Below are positions 51,522-59,125 of a stretch of 64,000 bases of DNA, one piece after another. Source of the DNA: Mesorhizobium sp. WSM4306 (GTDB lineage: Bacteria; Pseudomonadota; Alphaproteobacteria; Rhizobiales; Rhizobiaceae); the NCBI RefSeq assembly GCF_007003975.1, contig NZ_VFTC01000021.1, positions 1-64,000 of the forward strand, read 5' to 3'. The notes under the pieces were generated by a model. It worked only from the letters and a program-made list of their open reading frames with translations. It had not been told where the DNA came from and made no database searches. The translations under genes were made by a program, and so were the position numbers. Every line of letters starts with the position of its first letter. Position 1 is the stretch's first letter.

Positions 51522-52322
51522 TCAGGCACCCGCCTTCGCCAGCGCGTCCTGCGCCGAAAGGCCGTCATGGATGACGCCGCGAAAGGCAAGCGCTGCCTTC
51601 TCCGGATCGCCATGCCCCCAGAGATTACGGCCCACCACGGCACCGCGCGCGCCGGCACGGATGGCGTCCGCCGTCTGCTGAAGCGCGCCGAGCAGCGTAT
51701 CGGTCTTTGGACCACCCGCGATCACAACCGGCACCGGGCAAGTCCGGACGGTCTCTCGGAACGATTCGAAATCGCCCGTGTAACCGATCTTGATCACGTC
51801 GACGCCGGACTCATAGCCGATGCGCGCCGCATAGGCGATCTCGTCGGGGGTGAAGACGATCTTTGCCCCGTCGGTGAAATCGCGAGGGTAGATATGCGCC
51901 ACCACCGGCATGCCGTAGCGGGCCGCTGCATTCACAGAATCGGTCAGCCAGCGTATGTATTTGCCCTCGGTCGCGCCGCGCACCGGAATGGCCACGGCCA
52001 ACGCATCGGCGCCAGCGCGCACCGCATCCTCCGGCGTTGCAATCAGCTCACTGATGCGATCGTCCGGAGTGAAGCAGCCGGCCTGGATCACCAGGGAAGC
52101 CTTGCCTGCGTATTGCGGCCACAGATGGCGCGCGGTGCCGGGCTGGATGCTGACATAGTCGGGTTTGCCAACCATGACGCGCGCAAGCGCACCCGGCAGG
52201 TCGGCAAGACCGCCTTTGCGCACGTCGCCATAGCCAACGAAGTGGTCGACCGCGCCGCCAAAAAGATTCCCCGATGGATGTGAAAAGAGGCGCGCAAGGC
52301 GCACCTTGGTTCCGAGGCTCAT
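51522..52322 (-). CDS. DhnA/LsrF-type class I aldolase
   Basis: 266 residues, TIM barrel. Asp27 (GGAVDHFVGYG), Tyr145 (AHIYPRDF) and Schiff-base Lys178 (VIKIGYTGD) match archaeal-type class I fructose-bisphosphate aldolases, LsrF and YihT-like enzymes; IAGGPKT and AVVGRNLWGH form the phosphate site. It cleaves the product of the adjacent PfkB kinase. Start at 52322 (MSLGTK), with GGAG 12 bases upstream; a TTG at 52340 is an alternative. First gene of the operon and divergent from the DeoR gene. Confidence 0.87.
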   Translation of the reverse strand: MSLGTKVRLARLFSHPSGNLFGGAVDHFVGYGDVRKGGLADLPGALARVMVGKPDYVSIQPGTARHLWPQYAGKASLVIQAGCFTPDDRISELIATPEDAVRAGADALAVAIPVRGATEGKYIRWLTDSVNAAARYGMPVVAHIYPRDFTDGAKIVFTPDEIAYAARIGYESGVDVIKIGYTGDFESFRETVRTCPVPVVIAGGPKTDTLLGALQQTADAIRAGARGAVVGRNLWGHGDPEKAALAFRGVIHDGLSAQDALAKAGA

Positions 52323-52369
52323 GACTGCAAAATTCTCCAATCGGTTGATTTCAAAATCCCAAACCAGTG

Positions 52370-52413
52370 TTTGCGAAAGAAATCACAAAAGCAATCTTTC
52401 GAAAGCTTTCGAA
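52370..52413. promoter_or_regulatory. candidate DeoR operators between aldolase and DeoR genes
   Basis: CTTTCGAAAG (52396-52405, perfect 10-bp palindrome) runs directly into CTTTCGAA (52406-52413), and a near copy TTTGCGAAAG lies at 52370-52379. Three copies of a TTTCGAAAG-like word within 44 bases of a divergent DeoR gap fit the repeated-operator habit of this family. The region is markedly AT-rich compared with flanking coding DNA. Confidence 0.6.
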
Positions 52414-52484
52414 TTTGCGTATTTTTGATAGAGTGAGCCGAAGGCCGGGGCGACCGCCTGGCACATGGAGGCAAGGACAGGGCA

Positions 52485-53246
52485 ATGTTGTCGGAGCAGA
52501 GACGCCAATCGATTCTGGGTGAGGTGCTACGCAGCGGACAGGTTCGCACAAAGGACCTGTCAGACGGTTTTGGCGTGTCGGAAGTCACTGTGCGCACCGA
52601 CCTCGAGATACTGGACCGCAAGGGACTGCTGACCAAGACCCGGGGCGGGGCGGTGACCCGGACCACGGATTCAACCACGGCCGCGTTCGCCCGGCGAATG
52701 CAAACTAACCTCGATGCGAAGAAGCGCATCGCCCGGGCAGCCGCAGATCTGTTCGAGGACAACCAATCGGTCATCTTCGACGGCGGCTCGACCTTGATGC
52801 AGGTTGCCATGCAGTTACCGCCGCTCAGCAATGTCGTGGTCGCGGCCACGGCTATGAATATCGTGCAGCACCTGATGCATCGGCCCGGGCTCGACGTTCA
52901 CATGATCGGAGGCCGGGTCTATCCAGACACGGTGAGCACGCTGATCACCGATGCCGACACGGCTCTCGGCGGCTTGGTGGCGCATCAGGTCTTCGTTGGA
53001 GCGCATGCGATCGACTCCTCACTGGATGTGGTCGACGTGAACGAAGACATGGCGCGAACGAAACGAAACCTCGTGCGCATGGCACGGCGCGTTGTCCTCC
53101 TCGCCGATTCGAGCAAATGGGGCGTCAGCGGAACCTCCAAGGCATTTTCGCTGTCGAGCGTCGATGTGGTGATCACCGACGATGGCCTGTCCGGCCCGAT
53201 ACGCAGCCAGCTCGACAGGACCGTGGCCAAGGTGATCTATGCCTGA
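52485..53246 (+). CDS. DeoR/GlpR-family regulator
   Basis: 253 residues. HTH residues about 3-58 (RRQSILGEVLRSGQVRTKDL, then FGVSEVTVRTDLEILDRKGLL) and the sugar-phosphate-sensing domain with IFDGGSTLMQVAMQL and VFVGAHAID. The usual sensing arrangement responds to a phosphorylated sugar, here presumably the PfkB product. Divergent from the aldolase-kinase-ABC operon with 162 bases between. AAGGA precedes the ATG. Ends in a clear terminator at 53311. Confidence 0.9.
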   Translation: MLSEQRRQSILGEVLRSGQVRTKDLSDGFGVSEVTVRTDLEILDRKGLLTKTRGGAVTRTTDSTTAAFARRMQTNLDAKKRIARAAADLFEDNQSVIFDGGSTLMQVAMQLPPLSNVVVAATAMNIVQHLMHRPGLDVHMIGGRVYPDTVSTLITDADTALGGLVAHQVFVGAHAIDSSLDVVDVNEDMARTKRNLVRMARRVVLLADSSKWGVSGTSKAFSLSSVDVVITDDGLSGPIRSQLDRTVAKVIYA

Positions 53247-53310
53247 ACCCGTCGCGATCTTTGGCCGCGCGGCAGAGATCGAACGCGCGCATGACCCACG
53301 GGATTCGCGT

Positions 53311-53329
53311 CGGCGCCCCGCCGTTTTTT
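53311..53329 (+). terminator. rho-independent terminator of the DeoR gene
   Basis: 5-bp GC stem CGGCG / CGCCG with a CCC loop followed by six T residues (53324-53329), 64 bases past the DeoR stop. Confidence 0.75.
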
Positions 53330-53352
53330 CTTTTCTGTCATCTTCTCCTCCC

Positions 53353-53370
53353 GGAGCATGATCATGCTCC
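53353..53370. repeat. perfect 18-bp palindrome
   Basis: GGAGCATGATCATGCTCC reads identically on both strands. It lies between the DeoR terminator and the LacI-linked operator. GAGCATGATC words occur in Mesorhizobium intergenic repeats, so it may be a repeat relic rather than an operator. Confidence 0.55.
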
Positions 53371-53435
53371 ATCTCTTGGATGGTAGAGCCGGCAGCCTCC
53401 CGATCTCGCGCCAGCGTTTTCATAAGCTCTATAAA

Positions 53436-53458
53436 AATTTTACGCGCGTCAAGATTTA
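53436..53458 (+). promoter_or_regulatory. candidate LacI-family operator, copy 1
   Basis: AATTTTACGCGCGTC-AAGATTTA matches the reverse complement of 55931-55953 at 17 of 23 positions, with a shared TTTACGC core and ATTTA end. It lies 87 bases before the oxidoreductase gene at 53545; the other copy lies in the divergent promoter of the LacI gene. Confidence 0.5.
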
Positions 53459-53544
53459 AAATGTTGCACAGCGGTTTTCGACTATGGTCCGTTGCTGACG
53501 TAAGTACGGCCAAGCCATGACCGCGTTGGGAGGTACGATCTAAA

Positions 53545-54693
53545 ATGCACGCGAAATCAAAGACAAAGCTCGGTATCGGCATCATCGGCTGCGGTAACAT
53601 TTCGATGACCTATCTGCGCAATGCAGCGCTCTTCGGCGGCGTCGAGCTGCGCGCCTGCGCCGACATTTCGCCTGACATGGCTGAGCTCCGCGCCAGGGAA
53701 TATGGCATCCGCGCGCTCGGCGTCGACGCGCTGCTCGCCGACCCCGACATCGACCTGGTGCTGAACCTGACCATCCCGGCAGCGCATTTCGACATTTCGT
53801 TTTCAGCACTTTCAGCGGGCAAGCATGTCTTCACCGAAAAGCCGCTGGCGACCTCGGCCGCGGACGGCCGCCGTCTTGTCGCCGAGGCGGTGCAGCGCGG
53901 CCTGCTGATCGGCTCGGCGCCGGACACATTCCTGGGCGCCGCCGGACGCCGCGCCCGCCGCCTGATGGACGAGGGCGCCATCGGCAAGCCGGTGACCGGC
54001 ACCGCCTTCATGATGGGACGCGGCATGGAGCACTGGCATCCCAATCCGCAATTCTATTATCAGCCGGGCGGCGGCCCGGTGTTCGACATGGGGCCCTACT
54101 ACCTGACCATGCTGGTCAATCTGCTCGGCCCGGTCGCCCGCGTCATGGCGATGGCGACGCGCGGCCAGGAGGAGCGGCTGATCACTGCCGAGGGTCCGTT
54201 CAAGAACACCAAGTTCAACGTTGGCACGCCGACCAACATATTGTCGCTGCTCGAATTCCGCTCCGGCGCCACCGTCACCTTCGGCGCCTCCTGGGATGTG
54301 TTCAAACACTCCAACCATCCGATCGAATTGCACGGCACCGAAGGTTCGCTCAGGCTGCCTGATCCCGACACGTTCGGCGGCACCGTCTCGTTGTCGGCGC
54401 GCGGCGCCGACTGGGCCGACTTCGCCAGCGAAAGCGAACTCTACGGCGCCCGCAACTGGCCCTATGCCGCGCCCGACCGCGCCAATTACCGCATGCTCGG
54501 CGTCGCCGATCTGGCGCGCGCGCTGAGCGCGGGAAGAAAGCCGCGCGCCTCGGGCGAACTCGCATTGCATGTGCTGGAGATCATGGAGGCGATCCTGGCT
54601 TCGGGAGAAAGCCGTGGCTCCGTTGCCGTCAATGGCACGGTCGATCAGCCGCCGCTGCTTGGCGAGGACGAAGCGGCAAACCTGCTTGCCTGA
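53545..54693 (+). CDS. Gfo/Idh/MocA-family NAD(P)-dependent oxidoreductase
   Basis: 382 residues. N-terminal Rossmann GIGIIGCGNIS (GxGxxx 15-20), then VFTEKP (Glu98-Lys99-Pro100), the catalytic-Lys motif of the family, and a C-terminal alpha/beta domain with GGPVFDMGPYYLTMLVNLLG. It oxidises a sugar, inositol or similar polyol. Start at 53545, with GGGAGG about 12 bases upstream. It is convergent with the LacI-family gene and shares a candidate operator with it. Confidence 0.9.
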   Translation: MHAKSKTKLGIGIIGCGNISMTYLRNAALFGGVELRACADISPDMAELRAREYGIRALGVDALLADPDIDLVLNLTIPAAHFDISFSALSAGKHVFTEKPLATSAADGRRLVAEAVQRGLLIGSAPDTFLGAAGRRARRLMDEGAIGKPVTGTAFMMGRGMEHWHPNPQFYYQPGGGPVFDMGPYYLTMLVNLLGPVARVMAMATRGQEERLITAEGPFKNTKFNVGTPTNILSLLEFRSGATVTFGASWDVFKHSNHPIELHGTEGSLRLPDPDTFGGTVSLSARGADWADFASESELYGARNWPYAAPDRANYRMLGVADLARALSAGRKPRASGELALHVLEIMEAILASGESRGSVAVNGTVDQPPLLGEDEAANLLA

Positions 54694-54780
54694 TAGAAGG
54701 TTCGTCCGTGACGACATCGCCGCTGACGCCATCATCGCGATCACCGCATGGCGCGGCTTCGACCCCGCCGTTGGAAGTGT

Positions 54781-55800
54781 TCAGGCCGACTGACGCATCA
54801 CAAGGGCGGCGTCGAGGCTGACCTTCGGTGCGACGCTCGCTATGTCCTCGTTGAGCAAAGCGAGCAGTGTCTCGACACTGCGCCCCGCCATGGCGGCAAA
54901 ATCCTGCGCGATGGTGGTCAGAGCGGGGCAGGTGTAACGGCTCAGCGGATGGTCGTCATGGGCGGCGACGCGCAGGTCGCAGTCCGCCTTGCGGCCGACC
55001 TTCTTGCCTTGCGCGAAGGCTGCCGCCATGACGCCAAAGGCCAGGCGGTCATTGGCGCACAGTATGGTCTTGCCCGGCAGGCCGCCAGCCCCAAGCATCT
55101 GTTCCATCTGCTCGTAGCCGATGCGCTCGAAATCCCATGTATAGTCGCTTGTGTTGCCGATGACGACCGGCTCGTGGCCCAGCCGCTGCATGGCCCCGAT
55201 ATAGCTGTTCAGTCGCTCCGGCGAATTGTGGTTGACGTGCGGGATATCGAAATAGATCGGCGCGTCGCCGGAGCGGCAGAGATAGTCGACGATGGTCGAG
55301 ACACTCTGGGCGTTGTTGTTGCCGACGAAGGGTGCGCCGCCTTCGAGATAGGTGTCGAAATAGACGACCGGCATTGTCTGCGTCAGCTTCTCCAGCGCGC
55401 GGCGGTCCGAGCGCAAGCCAAGCGGCGCGATCAGCGCGCCTGAGACTTTCAGCGACAGGATGGTGCGCGTCGCCTCGACTTCGAGCTCGCGCGAACCGTG
55501 CGAGGAAATGACGATGGGCCAGTAGCCCTCGTCGCGCAGCCCGAGCTCGATGCGGCTGACCATTTCGGAATAAAAGGGATCGGCCACCGTCGGCACGACG
55601 ATGCCGATGCTGCGGGTACGCTTGCGGTTGAGGTTGCGGGCAAACAGATTGGGCTGGTAATCGGATGAGCGCAGCGCCTCCTCGATCCGCTTGCGCGTCG
55701 CCGGCTTGACGCTGGTCGGGTCGTCGAAATATTTCGACAGCGTCGGCCTGGAGACGCCGCAGGAGCGGGCGAAATCCTCCATCGTCTTGTGCTTCGTCAT
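54781..55800 (-). CDS. LacI-family transcriptional regulator
   Basis: 339 residues. HTH and hinge in the first 60 (MEDFARSCGVSRPTLSKYFD, then RKRIEEALRSSDYQPN), followed by the periplasmic-binding-protein-like sensor (IGIVVPTVADPFYSEMV ... NDRLAFGVM). It should repress sugar or acid catabolic genes. Start at 55800 is supported by GAGGGA upstream; the frame remains open far beyond, but that is antisense to the oxidase gene. Divergent from the FAD oxidase gene. Confidence 0.9.
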   Translation of the reverse strand: MTKHKTMEDFARSCGVSRPTLSKYFDDPTSVKPATRKRIEEALRSSDYQPNLFARNLNRKRTRSIGIVVPTVADPFYSEMVSRIELGLRDEGYWPIVISSHGSRELEVEATRTILSLKVSGALIAPLGLRSDRRALEKLTQTMPVVYFDTYLEGGAPFVGNNNAQSVSTIVDYLCRSGDAPIYFDIPHVNHNSPERLNSYIGAMQRLGHEPVVIGNTSDYTWDFERIGYEQMEQMLGAGGLPGKTILCANDRLAFGVMAAAFAQGKKVGRKADCDLRVAAHDDHPLSRYTCPALTTIAQDFAAMAGRSVETLLALLNEDIASVAPKVSLDAALVMRQSA

Positions 55801-55930
55801 TCGATCCCTCGTCTGGCAGGCGCCAGAACCTTGGTCATCGCGCTGCCCACGGGTCCTGTAACCAGCGCGACGCCACGCAACCTTCAAGACGAAATTTACA
55901 GGAAACTTCAGTGGTTTCAACGCGCAATGA

Positions 55931-55953
55931 TAAATTATACCGTGCGTAAATTT
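55931..55953 (-). promoter_or_regulatory. candidate LacI-family operator, copy 2
   Basis: TAAATTATACCGTGCGTAAATTT, within the 225-base gap between the divergent LacI and FAD oxidase genes. Its reverse complement matches copy 1 at 53436-53458 at 17 of 23 bases. The arms TAAATT / AATTTA give partial dyad symmetry. The surroundings are very AT-rich, as expected of a promoter. Confidence 0.5.
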
Positions 55954-56025
55954 ATTCAATTGACCCGAAAATTGTCCCGCATCAAGGTCTCGGACCGCAG
56001 CGAACAAGCGAAATATCCAGGAACC

Positions 56026-57411
56026 ATGATACAACAGATCGATCAGCTTCTCTCCCAGCTTCAGTTGCGGCTCGACGCCGCCGCTGTTGTCACCGGCGAT
56101 GCGGTCGATCCGCGCTATGGCGACGATCTCTCCGGCAAGGGCGGAGGCCGGCCCGATTTGGTCTTGCGTCCGCGCAGGGCCGGCGAAGTCGCCGAAATCC
56201 TGCGCCTGTGCAGCGGCCTTGGCCAGAAGCTGGTCGTCCATGGCGGCCGCACCGGGCTGGCCGGCGCCGCGCGCGTGCAGCCGGGCGAAGCGGTTCTGTC
56301 GCTGGAGCGCATGACCGCGGTCGAGGCTCTCGACCGCCAGGCGGCAACCATCATCGCAGAAGCCGGCGCGCCGCTGCAAATGGTGCAGGAAGCCGCCGAT
56401 GCGGCCGGCCTGATGTTCGGGGTCGACATCGGCGCGCGCGGCACGGCGACGGTCGGCGGCAACATAGCCACCAATGCCGGCGGCATCCGCGTGCTGCGTT
56501 ACGGCATGTACCGCGCTCAGGTCCTGGGGCTGGAGGCAGTGCTTGCCGACGGCTCGATCCTGACCTCGCTGCGCGGCCTGGCCAAGGACAATTCGGGATA
56601 CGATCTCAACCAGCTGTTCATTGGCAGCGAAGGCACGCTGGGCGTGGTCACCCGTGCCTGCCTGCGACTGCATCCGAAGCCCGCCACCGAGGTTGCCGCC
56701 TTCTGCGCGCTTGGTTCGCTGGACGCCGCTATCGCGCTGCTCGGGCTGCTCAAGCAGCGGCTCGGTCCCTTGCTTTCGGCCTATGAGGTGAATTTTTCGC
56801 CGCTCTACGGCGCCATGATAGCCGGCATGGCCGCGCCGGCGCCGCTGCCTGCCGGCGCGCCCGTCTATGTCCTGGTCGAAATCCAGGGCAACCAGGCCGA
56901 GCTGGACGGCGAGCGTTTCGCTTCGGTGCTGATGCAGGCCGTCGAAGACGGCATCGTCGACGACGTGGTCGTCTCGCAATCGCCGCGCGAATTCCGCGCG
57001 CTTTGGGACGTGCGCGAAGAGGCCAACCGCTTCCTGTTTGCGATCGAGGGCCTGATCGGCGTCGACATCTCCATTCCGCTGTCGACGATGGCGGCTTTCC
57101 TGCGCGACGCCGAAGCGGCGATCCGCGCGACGGACGGCAGCGCCGAGATCTACGTCTTCGGCCATCTCGGCGACGGCAATCTGCACTATCAGGTCGACAC
57201 CACTGAACCGGCCGCCGCCTACGAGATCATCTATCGCAGCGTGGCGGAGTGCGGTGGCGCCGTCTCGGCCGAACACGGCATCGGCCTCGACAAGAAGAAA
57301 TGGCTGAACCTCGTGCGCAGCGACGCGGAGATATCAGCCATGCGCCGCCTGAAGGCGGCCTTCGATCCGCACAACATCCTCAATCCCGGACGTGTCTTCG
57401 ATATGTCCTGA
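56026..57411 (+). CDS. GlcD/D-2-hydroxyglutarate dehydrogenase-type FAD-binding oxidoreductase
   Basis: 461 residues, VAO/PCMH fold. FAD-binding blocks PRRAGEVAEILRLCSG, VVHGGRTGLAGA, DIGARGTATVGGNIATNAGG and IGSEGTLGVVT are followed by the FAD_oxidase_C domain with FGHLGDGNLHY and the tail SAEHGIGLDKKKWL and FDPHNILNPGRVF. It oxidises a D-2-hydroxy acid (lactate, glycolate or 2-hydroxyglutarate type). Start at 56026, with AGGA upstream. The LacI regulator is divergent. Confidence 0.9.
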   Translation: MIQQIDQLLSQLQLRLDAAAVVTGDAVDPRYGDDLSGKGGGRPDLVLRPRRAGEVAEILRLCSGLGQKLVVHGGRTGLAGAARVQPGEAVLSLERMTAVEALDRQAATIIAEAGAPLQMVQEAADAAGLMFGVDIGARGTATVGGNIATNAGGIRVLRYGMYRAQVLGLEAVLADGSILTSLRGLAKDNSGYDLNQLFIGSEGTLGVVTRACLRLHPKPATEVAAFCALGSLDAAIALLGLLKQRLGPLLSAYEVNFSPLYGAMIAGMAAPAPLPAGAPVYVLVEIQGNQAELDGERFASVLMQAVEDGIVDDVVVSQSPREFRALWDVREEANRFLFAIEGLIGVDISIPLSTMAAFLRDAEAAIRATDGSAEIYVFGHLGDGNLHYQVDTTEPAAAYEIIYRSVAECGGAVSAEHGIGLDKKKWLNLVRSDAEISAMRRLKAAFDPHNILNPGRVFDMS

Positions 57412-57422
57412 TTGTTGCGCGG

Positions 57423-58079
57423 CTAGCTCGCGGCCGGCGAAAGCAGTGCGTGGTAGTCGACCGTTCGCAATTGCTCGACGCCGTCCAGCGTCATGTTGCC
57501 GGCGACATAGACGATGATCGCCAGGCCGAGCCAGCCGATCCAGCGGTATCTGGCAAGCAGCGCCGCCACCAGTGTCGAGGCGACAGCCATCAGAACCACC
57601 GACAGGATGAGCCCGAACACCAGCGCGTTCATGTCATGGGCGGCGGCGCCCGCCACGGCCAGCACATTGTCCAGCGACATCGAGACGTCGGCGACCACGA
57701 TCTGCAGGATCGCCGTGCGCAATGCCTTGGCCGGCCGCACCGCCGCAAGCGCTGTCGCGGCAGGGTCGGCGTCGGCATCGCTGTCTTCATCGCCGCGGGC
57801 GGAACGCAATTCCTGGAACATGTTCCAGCACACCCAGAACAAAAGCATGCCGCCGACCAGCATGATCCCCGGAATTTCCAGCAGCTGCACCGCGATCACG
57901 GCAAAGACGACGCGGATCACCGCGGCCGCGGCTATGCCGGCGACGATCGCCTTCTGGCGCAACGCTTTGGCCAGGCCGGCGGCCGCCATGCCGATCACCA
58001 CGACATTGTCGCCCGAGAGCACGAGGTTGATGGTGATGACTTCCAGATAGGCGGCGACAGTCGTTTGGTCGAAACTCAT
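57423..58079 (-). CDS. TerC-family membrane protein (YjbE-like)
   Basis: 218 residues, about seven helices. NLVLSGDNVVVIGMAA and the second half's QIVVADVSMSLDNVLAVAG carry the paired Asp-Asn motifs that characterise TerC proteins, several of which export manganese. An acidic loop (GDEDSDADADP) separates the two halves. GGGGAG lies before the ATG. Convergent with the FAD oxidase gene, 11 bases apart. No metal-sensing riboswitch was convincing upstream. Confidence 0.88.
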   Translation of the reverse strand: MSFDQTTVAAYLEVITINLVLSGDNVVVIGMAAAGLAKALRQKAIVAGIAAAAVIRVVFAVIAVQLLEIPGIMLVGGMLLFWVCWNMFQELRSARGDEDSDADADPAATALAAVRPAKALRTAILQIVVADVSMSLDNVLAVAGAAAHDMNALVFGLILSVVLMAVASTLVAALLARYRWIGWLGLAIIVYVAGNMTLDGVEQLRTVDYHALLSPAAS

Positions 58080-58321
58080 AAAGCGGTCTCCCCGGAAGGC
58101 TCCGGCTGGTTGCGGCGGATTGGACCGATGTCTGCGCAAACGCGAAGACAGCTGATTTGAGTGCGGCCCGGCATTGAAACAAGACGCCAGGCGCGGCCAA
58201 TCGTTACTCATCCACCGAATTCACTGCCGGATGGGCCGCATCGCGACAGAAATGCCCCTCATGGAAGGGAAGACAAACGAGTTCGGCTTGCTTATCAATG
58301 CCGACCAAAGGAGAAACGAGC

Positions 58322-58969
58322 ATGAGCAAGACGGCACTGATTTTCTGGGGCGGTTGGGAAGGCCACACGCCGGCCCGCAGCGCCGCAGTCGTCAGCGAGA
58401 TATTGACCGGGCATGGCTTCGAGGTGCGGATAGAAGAGGGCACGTCAGCGCTTGCCGATTCGCAGCTTTCGGCAATCGATTTGATCGTCCCGGTGGTCAC
58501 AATGTCGACGATCGAGAAACCGGAGCTGCAAAACCTTGTAGCCGCCGTCAGAGGTGGAACCGGCCTTGCCGGCTTTCACGGCACCATGGGCGACAGCTTC
58601 CGCAACGAGCCGGACTATCACTTCATGACCGGCGGCCAATGGGTCGCCCATCCCGGCGACATCATCGACTATCGCGTCGACATCACCAGCGATGATCCGA
58701 TCGTCAGGGGCATCGATAGCTTCGCCTACCGTTCCGAGCAGTACTACATGCATGTCGACCCGAGCAACGAGGTGCTGGCGACGACGACGTTTGGCGGCGA
58801 GCATCTCGACTTTGTAGACGGCGTCGTCATGCCCGTGGTCTGGAAGCGCCGCTACGGCAAGGGCCGCGTCTTCTTCAGCGCGCTTGGCCACACGGCGGAT
58901 GAGTTTTCCGTGCCGCAAATGCGCAGCATCTTCGAGCGCGGGGCGTTGTGGGCCAGCCGGGCGGGCTGA
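58322..58969 (+). CDS. ThuA-domain protein
   Basis: 215 residues. The glutamine-amidotransferase-like ThuA fold is recognisable from LIFWGGWEGHTPARSAAVV, FHGTMGDSF, YRVDITSDDPIVRGI, VVWKRRYGKGRVFFSALGH. ThuA proteins are linked to trehalose and related disaccharide oxidation in rhizobia, but most are uncharacterised. AAAGGAG precedes the ATG. It stands alone between TerC (divergent) and the type I secretion operon (convergent). Confidence 0.88.
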   Translation: MSKTALIFWGGWEGHTPARSAAVVSEILTGHGFEVRIEEGTSALADSQLSAIDLIVPVVTMSTIEKPELQNLVAAVRGGTGLAGFHGTMGDSFRNEPDYHFMTGGQWVAHPGDIIDYRVDITSDDPIVRGIDSFAYRSEQYYMHVDPSNEVLATTTFGGEHLDFVDGVVMPVVWKRRYGKGRVFFSALGHTADEFSVPQMRSIFERGALWASRAG

Positions 58970-59125
58970 TTCTGGGCCTGTCGTCAAGCTGAGCGCAGTG
59001 GGACGGATTGCTTTCGGTCCGCGCAAGGCGGCGGACCTGTGGCCTGGGTGGCGACGCAGGTCGGGGAATTGGTCCGGGTGGCGGTCTTTGTCCGGTCAGA
59101 TAAAGAAGTCTTGGACAGCCTGCGG

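Noticed and set aside
50568..52322. sulfoquinovose (sulfo-EMP) pathway
   Set aside because: PfkB kinase plus class I aldolase is suggestive, but sulfoquinovosidase, YihS-type isomerase and SLA reductase genes are missing.
55801..57276. N-terminal extension of the LacI regulator by 492 codons
   Set aside because: The extension is antisense to the FAD oxidase gene, and the normal LacI start with a ribosome site is at 55800.
58080..58200. possible manganese (yybP-ykoY) riboswitch before TerC
   Set aside because: A GGGGAG..CCG string is present but it is the ribosome site, and the conserved paired core of the riboswitch is not found.
59016..59037. GGTCCGC/GCGGACC hairpin as terminator of the type I secretion operon
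   Set aside because: The stem is real (7 bp) but lies 89 bases past the HlyD stop with no T-run; too weak to list as a terminator.
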